Of a stretch of 28,868 nucleotides of DNA, positions 23,925-28,868 are shown in pieces (position 1 is the stretch's first letter; the number at the start of each line of letters is the position of its first letter). Both the position numbers and the translations under genes were made by a program. The notes under the pieces were generated by a model that did not search any database, had not been told where the DNA came from, and saw only the letters and a program-made list of their open reading frames with translations. This DNA is from Butyrivibrio sp. (GTDB lineage: Bacteria > Bacillota > Clostridia > Lachnospirales > Lachnospiraceae): NCBI GenBank assembly GCA_016297265.1, contig JAEDHB010000018.1:1-28868 (forward strand), written 5' to 3'.

Positions 23925-24692
23925 TTATTTGCTCCGGGAAGTATTGCGGTTTTCTCTAATTTCAAAAAGATTGGTATTGCGGAATTTGGTTGGCGTGATA
24001 CCGGTCTTTTTTTTAAATACCTCATTAAAATAACTCTGACTTGAAAATGCAAGAATCGATGCGATTTCCGCAGTGTTGTATTCGGAGTAGAGAAGCATGT
24101 TCTTGGCAGTATCAATTTTTTTATCAATTATGTAATCTGTGATGGATATGCCCATCTCCTTTGAAAACAATTTGGACAGGTAGGACCTGTTAAGCCCCAC
24201 GTGCTCAGAGAGGTCATTCATTGTTATTTTTGTATGGAGATTGTTATAGATATAATCGATGCAGTGGGATACATATTTTGAAAGAATTTTCTTCTTATTG
24301 ATACTTCTCATTCTTGTTGCATAGTCAATACACATTGCAGGGTGGAGCTCTGAAATCTGGGCAACGGTCAGTGCCTCATCCGCCTTCTGGATGTACATAT
24401 CACTTATGGTATATGCAGCGGAATGTTCCATTCCTCCTTCAATACAAAATCGTGCAACCAACGCAGTGGTAATAACGAAATGATACTTCATATTCTGCAA
24501 TTTGTTTCTGGAGAGAATACCCAGACCGGGTTTCTCAATAAGAGGCTCCTCCTCGCAGCAGCGTTTAACCGTATCCACATCCCCGTTCATGACATAATAA
24601 TAGAATTCCAGTTCCGAATTATATGAGACACGGGGAAGGCCCTCCTCACGCTGAACAAATTCTTTGTAAAACAGTTCCTTATTAAAATTCAT
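23925..24692 (-). CDS. AraC-family transcriptional regulator
   Basis: The 255-residue protein ends in an AraC/XylS double helix-turn-helix (about 150-250: ITMNDLSEHVGLNRSYLSKL then EIASILAFSSQSYFNEVFKK and GITPTKFR). The N-terminal part is helical, with no cupin or signal peptide, a form common among Lachnospiraceae AraC proteins beside carbohydrate genes. ATG 24692 is chosen because AAAGGA precedes it; a longer reading from 24761 would begin with a hydrophobic stretch and lacks a ribosome binding site. It is divergent from the GH16 gene and is its likely regulator (inference from position). Confidence 0.9.
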   Translation of the reverse strand: MNFNKELFYKEFVQREEGLPRVSYNSELEFYYYVMNGDVDTVKRCCEEEPLIEKPGLGILSRNKLQNMKYHFVITTALVARFCIEGGMEHSAAYTISDMYIQKADEALTVAQISELHPAMCIDYATRMRSINKKKILSKYVSHCIDYIYNNLHTKITMNDLSEHVGLNRSYLSKLFSKEMGISITDYIIDKKIDTAKNMLLYSEYNTAEIASILAFSSQSYFNEVFKKKTGITPTKFRNTNLFEIRENRNTSRSK

Positions 24693-24808
24693 ATAATATC
24701 CTTTCCTCGATATAGCTGTTGTTAATATAATAAAAATAACACAAAAACTAAAAAAAAACAACCAAAATGATATATATTGTTTAGCCGGTGAAATAGAATG
24801 GAATTAAT

Positions 24809-24829
24809 CAGAATTGGGGGATAATTCTG
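24809..24829. promoter_or_regulatory. Inverted repeat in the araC-GH16 gap (candidate operator)
   Basis: CAGAATT (24809-24815) and AATTCTG (24823-24829) are perfect inverted arms seven bases apart, 28 bases before the GH16 start and within the 165-bp divergent gap. A -10-like GATAAT overlaps its right half at 24820-24825 without a recognisable -35, as expected for an activator-dependent promoter. The binding protein is unknown; the adjacent AraC protein is a candidate, although AraC sites are more often direct repeats. Confidence 0.4.
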
Positions 24830-24857
24830 GTAAATAAATATTTGAGAGGTATGAAAT

Positions 24858-27800
24858 ATGGGAAAGGTAAAAAAAGCGTTAGTATTTTTGCTTGTAGCCG
24901 CATTGACTCTGGGTTCTGTATCGATGAGCGCATTTGCCGCTACAACCAAAAAAGCCGTAGTTTCAGTATCTGTTACTAATGTACCTTACAAAGTGATTAC
25001 ACTTAAAAAGGGTACAACCTACACTTTGGCAACAAATGTTGTAGTAACAGGAAATGCGGACAAATCCGTGACTTATTCAACCAGCAACAAGACCGTTGCT
25101 ACAGTCGGAAGCACGGGCAAGATATATGCCAAGAAAAACGGTACGGCATATATTTATGTTACCAGCAGATTTAACAAAACAAAAAAAGCAACCATCAAGG
25201 TTGTAGTCGGAAATCCTGTCAGCAAGGTATATATGAATACACCAAGCGCAACAGTTGTTCTGGGTAACAAATTATCAGTAAAAGCTGTGACTAATTCGTC
25301 AGCAAGCGTTAAGAACATTCACTATTTCAGCTCCAACAAGAGCGTTGCAACCGTAGACCCTGTTACAGGTGTTGTATCAGCTAAGAAAGCGGGAAAAGCA
25401 ATAATCTACGCAAGAGCAAAGGATAATACCGGAAAATATGACAAATGTATTATCACTGTAGTCGGTAAAGTAGATTACGTTACAGCATCAAATGTAAAAT
25501 ATAACCTTACATTGACAAAGGGTTCGTCATACGTACTTAAACCATCGGTTAAAGTATCCGGTGCAAATGTTAATACAGAAGTTGTATATGCATCTTCTAA
25601 CAAGAGGATTGCAACAGTTAGTTCTTCAGGCGTGATAAAAGCAATTGCCAAAGGCGCATGCAAAATATCAATTATCAGCAAAGCAGATCCTACTGTAAGA
25701 AGAATAATCACAGTATTTGTAGGAACTAAGATATCAGCAGTAAAACTTCCTTCAACTTCAAAGGTTGCAATCGGAAGCTCAATTACACTTAAACCAACAA
25801 TTACACCATCAACCGCATCTTACAAAACTCTTGTATGGAAGAGTAGTGACACATCAATTGCAACTGTTTCAAGCAAGGGTGTTGTAACAGGCAAGAAAGC
25901 AGGTACAGTTACAATTACTGCTACATCATTGGACAATACAAATAAAGTTGCAGTATGTAAAGTAACCGTAACCCGCAAATTAATCTTTTCAGATGAGTTT
26001 AACGGAACATCACTTGATATGAAAAAGTGGAACTATGAAGTTCATGAAAAGGGATGGGTTAACAATGAATTACAGGAATATGTTGCAGGTACTGACAATA
26101 CATATCTTGAGAACGGACATCTTGTAATCAAAGCTAACAAGGATGGAGATAGAATAACATCCGGAAGAATTAATACACAGTCAAAATTCAATTTCAAATA
26201 CGGAAGAGTTGAAGCCAGAATCAAATTCCCTGAAGGAAAAGGACTTCTTCCTGCATTCTGGATGATGCCACAGGATGAGAGCTTATACGGACAGTGGCCA
26301 AAATGCGGTGAAATTGATATCGCAGAGGTATTAGGTGACAATACCAAAAAGTTATATTCAACAATTCACTTCGGTGAAGAAAACGGTAGTCAGGTTGAAA
26401 AGCAGGGTGCACTTGAACTTAAAGAGGGTTCTTTCTCAGACTCATATCATGTTATTGCATGTGAGTGGCAGCCTGATTCTATCAAAATGTATGTGGATGG
26501 AAAATTAGTTGCACAGATGTATGACTGGTTTACAAGAGATCCAAACAGCGGAGAATACACATTCCCAGCTCCATTTGATCAGCCATTCTATATTATTTTC
26601 AACCTTGCAGTAGGCGGAAACTGGCCTGGCAATCCTGATGAAACACTGGATTATGACAAGGCAAAACTTGAAGTGGATTATGTAAGAGTATATCAGAATG
26701 CAGTATCCACATATAATGAAAATGTTACTAAGCCAATAGAAGAAATTGTATTAAGAGAACCGGTAGACGGTAACTATATCTACAATGGAGATTTTGCAAC
26801 AGAGGATAAGACATCAGGAAAAAATAACTGGGACTTCTTGACAGCTTTGGGCGGAGAAGCAGAATTTACTGTTGATACAGAGAATAAAGAACTGGTTGTA
26901 AATACAATTAATGAAGGTACAGTTGATTATTCGGTACAGGTTGTTCAGCCAAATATGCCTCTTGAGCAGGCAGGCGAATACAAAATCAGCTTTGATGCGT
27001 ATGCCGAAGAAGAGAGAGATATCTATATTGCACTTTCAGCACCTGACAGAGGCTGGATAAAATATTTTGATGAAAATGGTTCTAACAGGAAGGTAACAGT
27101 TGAAACTGCAAAAGAAGGAGAAGAAAATCCATATAATCATTATGAATTCACATTTACAATGAATAAAAGAACCGATGGAAATGCTCGTTTCGAATTGAAT
27201 CTTGGTAAATGTAATTCTACAGCAAGGCTTCATATTACCAATATCAAATTGGAAAAAACCGGACAGGGCGAAGTTGTTGAAGAACCAAAATCAGTGCTTG
27301 GAAATGGAAACTATGTATACAACGGAACCTTCGACCAGGGAGAAAAGAGACTTGGCTACTGGACAGTCGATGGACTTAGTGCAACCGTAACCAATGTTAA
27401 TAATATTCGCGAGTTTACTGCAACAGGCAACGGTACACTCAGCCAGGATATTGCAGTATCAGAGAACAAAGATTATGGATTAAGCTTCAACGCTCGTTCT
27501 ACAGTAGCAAAGAAGATTAAAGTAACAGTAGCAGATCAAGAGTTTGAATTTGATCTCACAACAGCAAATAAAAATTTCGAAGTGAAGTTTAAAACAGCAG
27601 AGACGATTGACAAAAAGGATATTATTTTCGATATCAGCGGAAGCGGAAGAGTATATCTTGACAATGTCAGAGTTGCTGAACAGGGATTAGTTGTAAACGG
27701 AAGTTTTTCAAACGGAAAGTTGGGATGGAAATTCTTCAATAATGCCAGCGCTACATATGAAGTTGATTCTTTGACAGAACCAAGTACTGTAGCAGATATT

Positions 27801-28868
27801 ACAATCAATTCAACAGGAGATCAGAACTGGACTATTCAGCTTAATCAGGATGGCGCAGATCTTAAGAAAGATGTATGGTATAAGTTCTCATATAGGGCAA
27901 GAACAACCTATGAGGGCGGAAGAAAGATGGAGGCTGCCATCAAGCACAATGGAGAGTCAGATAATGACTGGTCCGTATATTCAAGCAATGATGTCGTTGA
28001 TTTGACAAATGAATGGAACACCTATTCATCAGTATTTAAGATGCCAAAGGATGATGTTGTGCGTATCGGTTTCCAGATGGGTAACTGTGGTGAAGAAATC
28101 AATACAACACATCATATTTACATCGACGATATAACCCTTGAAGTATATGATCCAAATGTCATTACAAATGGTGATTTTGCAAACGGATTTGACGGATGGT
28201 CAGAAGGATATGATCCGGGAGCAGGCGGCGATGCTGTCTGGTCAGTTGCAGAAGACGGAGCAAAGGTTGTAATCAACAATGTTGGTACAGCGAATTATGC
28301 AGTACAGCTTTCACAGGTTGTTGCACTTGAAAAAGGTGGAAGATATATCATTTCATTTGATGTTAATGCAGGAGAAGCAAGAAATATTGAAATCGGTATG
28401 GGAAAAGCCACATCAGAGGGCTGGACATACTATGGCGGCTTCGTTGCTGAATTAGCAGCAGGAAATAATCACATTGAGAAAGAAGTAACAATTACAGAGA
28501 ATACAGCTGATGATGTCAACTTCCAGATTAATCTTGGATTAATTGGAGGTGACGCAGAAAAGAGTATCAATACAACTCTTGTTTTCAATAATATCAAAAT
28601 GGAAAAACAGCTTGCAAAACCTCCTGTTGAATCAGGAACAGAGCTCATTAAATCACCTGATTTTTCAAGTGACTGGGAGGCTAATATTCAGGGAGATGCT
28701 ACAGGAAGCAAATCCTTAGGAGACGGAAAAGCAGTCTTTGATATTACAGATTATGGTACCGACAGCTGGCATGTACAGCTTTCACAGAAAGGTATTCAGC
28801 TGGAGAACGGAGCAACATATACAGTTTCCTTCAAGGTAAAAACCAGTGTTGAAAGAACAATACAGTAT
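24858..28868 (+). CDS. Secreted GH16 beta-glucanase (laminarinase-like) with BIG2 and CBM4/9-like modules (partial)
   Basis: The frame stays open for 1337 codons to the window edge. A signal peptide (about 1-28, cut after AFA) is followed by four BIG2-like immunoglobulin repeats (about 34-119, 120-204, 205-290, 291-374; each with a SSNKSVATV-like motif). The GH16 catalytic domain (about 375-615) starts LIFSDEFNGTSLD and has GEIDIAEVLG with E485, D487 and E490 as nucleophile, helper and acid/base. Four full CBM4/9-like beta-sandwich modules (about 632-805, 812-940, 943-1096, 1099-1252) and a fifth incomplete one follow, each opening with N-G-D/S/T-F and most ending in a YIDDITLE-like strand. 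The enzyme should cut beta-1,3 or mixed-linked beta-glucan outside the cell. BIG2 repeats may bind the cell wall. GAGAGG precedes ATG 24858; ATG 24851 is in another frame. Confidence 0.95.
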   Translation, partial: MGKVKKALVFLLVAALTLGSVSMSAFAATTKKAVVSVSVTNVPYKVITLKKGTTYTLATNVVVTGNADKSVTYSTSNKTVATVGSTGKIYAKKNGTAYIYVTSRFNKTKKATIKVVVGNPVSKVYMNTPSATVVLGNKLSVKAVTNSSASVKNIHYFSSNKSVATVDPVTGVVSAKKAGKAIIYARAKDNTGKYDKCIITVVGKVDYVTASNVKYNLTLTKGSSYVLKPSVKVSGANVNTEVVYASSNKRIATVSSSGVIKAIAKGACKISIISKADPTVRRIITVFVGTKISAVKLPSTSKVAIGSSITLKPTITPSTASYKTLVWKSSDTSIATVSSKGVVTGKKAGTVTITATSLDNTNKVAVCKVTVTRKLIFSDEFNGTSLDMKKWNYEVHEKGWVNNELQEYVAGTDNTYLENGHLVIKANKDGDRITSGRINTQSKFNFKYGRVEARIKFPEGKGLLPAFWMMPQDESLYGQWPKCGEIDIAEVLGDNTKKLYSTIHFGEENGSQVEKQGALELKEGSFSDSYHVIACEWQPDSIKMYVDGKLVAQMYDWFTRDPNSGEYTFPAPFDQPFYIIFNLAVGGNWPGNPDETLDYDKAKLEVDYVRVYQNAVSTYNENVTKPIEEIVLREPVDGNYIYNGDFATEDKTSGKNNWDFLTALGGEAEFTVDTENKELVVNTINEGTVDYSVQVVQPNMPLEQAGEYKISFDAYAEEERDIYIALSAPDRGWIKYFDENGSNRKVTVETAKEGEENPYNHYEFTFTMNKRTDGNARFELNLGKCNSTARLHITNIKLEKTGQGEVVEEPKSVLGNGNYVYNGTFDQGEKRLGYWTVDGLSATVTNVNNIREFTATGNGTLSQDIAVSENKDYGLSFNARSTVAKKIKVTVADQEFEFDLTTANKNFEVKFKTAETIDKKDIIFDISGSGRVYLDNVRVAEQGLVVNGSFSNGKLGWKFFNNASATYEVDSLTEPSTVADITINSTGDQNWTIQLNQDGADLKKDVWYKFSYRARTTYEGGRKMEAAIKHNGESDNDWSVYSSNDVVDLTNEWNTYSSVFKMPKDDVVRIGFQMGNCGEEINTTHHIYIDDITLEVYDPNVITNGDFANGFDGWSEGYDPGAGGDAVWSVAEDGAKVVINNVGTANYAVQLSQVVALEKGGRYIISFDVNAGEARNIEIGMGKATSEGWTYYGGFVAELAAGNNHIEKEVTITENTADDVNFQINLGLIGGDAEKSINTTLVFNNIKMEKQLAKPPVESGTELIKSPDFSSDWEANIQGDATGSKSLGDGKAVFDITDYGTDSWHVQLSQKGIQLENGATYTVSFKVKTSVERTIQY

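Noticed and set aside
1..28868. CRISPR array, tRNA or rRNA genes
   Set aside because: No regularly spaced short repeats or recognisable structural RNA sequences were seen anywhere in the window.

Overview
The window looks like a chromosomal segment from an anaerobic, low-to-mid GC Firmicute of the Lachnospiraceae type. The basis is gene content and protein style: a DUF5050-like propeller with an ABC-2 exporter, a yybP-ykoY leader on a cation ATPase, a PocR-type hybrid kinase, a moxR/DUF58/VWA/TPR (bat-like) operon, a helical-N-terminus AraC regulator, and a large secreted BIG2-GH16-CBM enzyme. Genus cannot be fixed from sequence alone.

Layout. (1) 1-4708: an operon of a membrane-anchored propeller protein, an ABC ATPase, an ABC-2 permease, and a second shorter permease that reads in frame into a lipoprotein. 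The fusion hangs on a T7 run: one T fewer would give two ATGA-overlapped genes. (2) 4798-5801: a monocistronic lipoprotein with an RsgI-like middle domain and a DnaJ-like CxxC-rich tail, behind a good sigma-A promoter. (3) 5837-11229: a Mn2+-type yybP-ykoY riboswitch with its terminator, followed by a P-type cation ATPase broken by a frameshift just before DKTGT, a 40-residue one-helix protein, a Na/Pi-cotransporter-family protein and a DUF368 (undecaprenyl-phosphate translocase family) protein. (4) 11330-15769: a double-receiver response regulator, a PocR hybrid histidine kinase with HPt, and a LacI/PurR-like sugar-binding protein lacking its DNA-binding domain, closed by a terminator. (5) 15797-20914: a promoter and the bat-like operon. 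(6) 20921-23924: a TrmH/SpoU RNA methyltransferase gene interrupted by about 2 kb. A 159-bp exact direct repeat of the gene's 5' region flanks the insert, and the right-hand copy has a new promoter, ribosome binding site and N-terminus, so a complete gene remains. (7) 23925-28868: an AraC-type regulator divergent from a very large secreted GH16 beta-glucanase that runs off the window.

The most striking system is inside the insert in region 6. A serine recombinase lies next to a 167-bp segment bounded by inverted 18-bp sites (16/18 identical), each a near-dyad with a GT core. The segment carries a near-consensus sigma-A promoter that points away from a two-gene cargo (hexapeptide acyltransferase and MaoC-like hotdog protein). 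The cargo's ribosome binding site sits just outside the segment. This is the layout of an invertible, phase-variable promoter, shown here in what I infer to be the OFF orientation, on an element that integrated with a Campbell-like duplication of its target.

All calls come from reading the sequence and from family knowledge; no database search was run.
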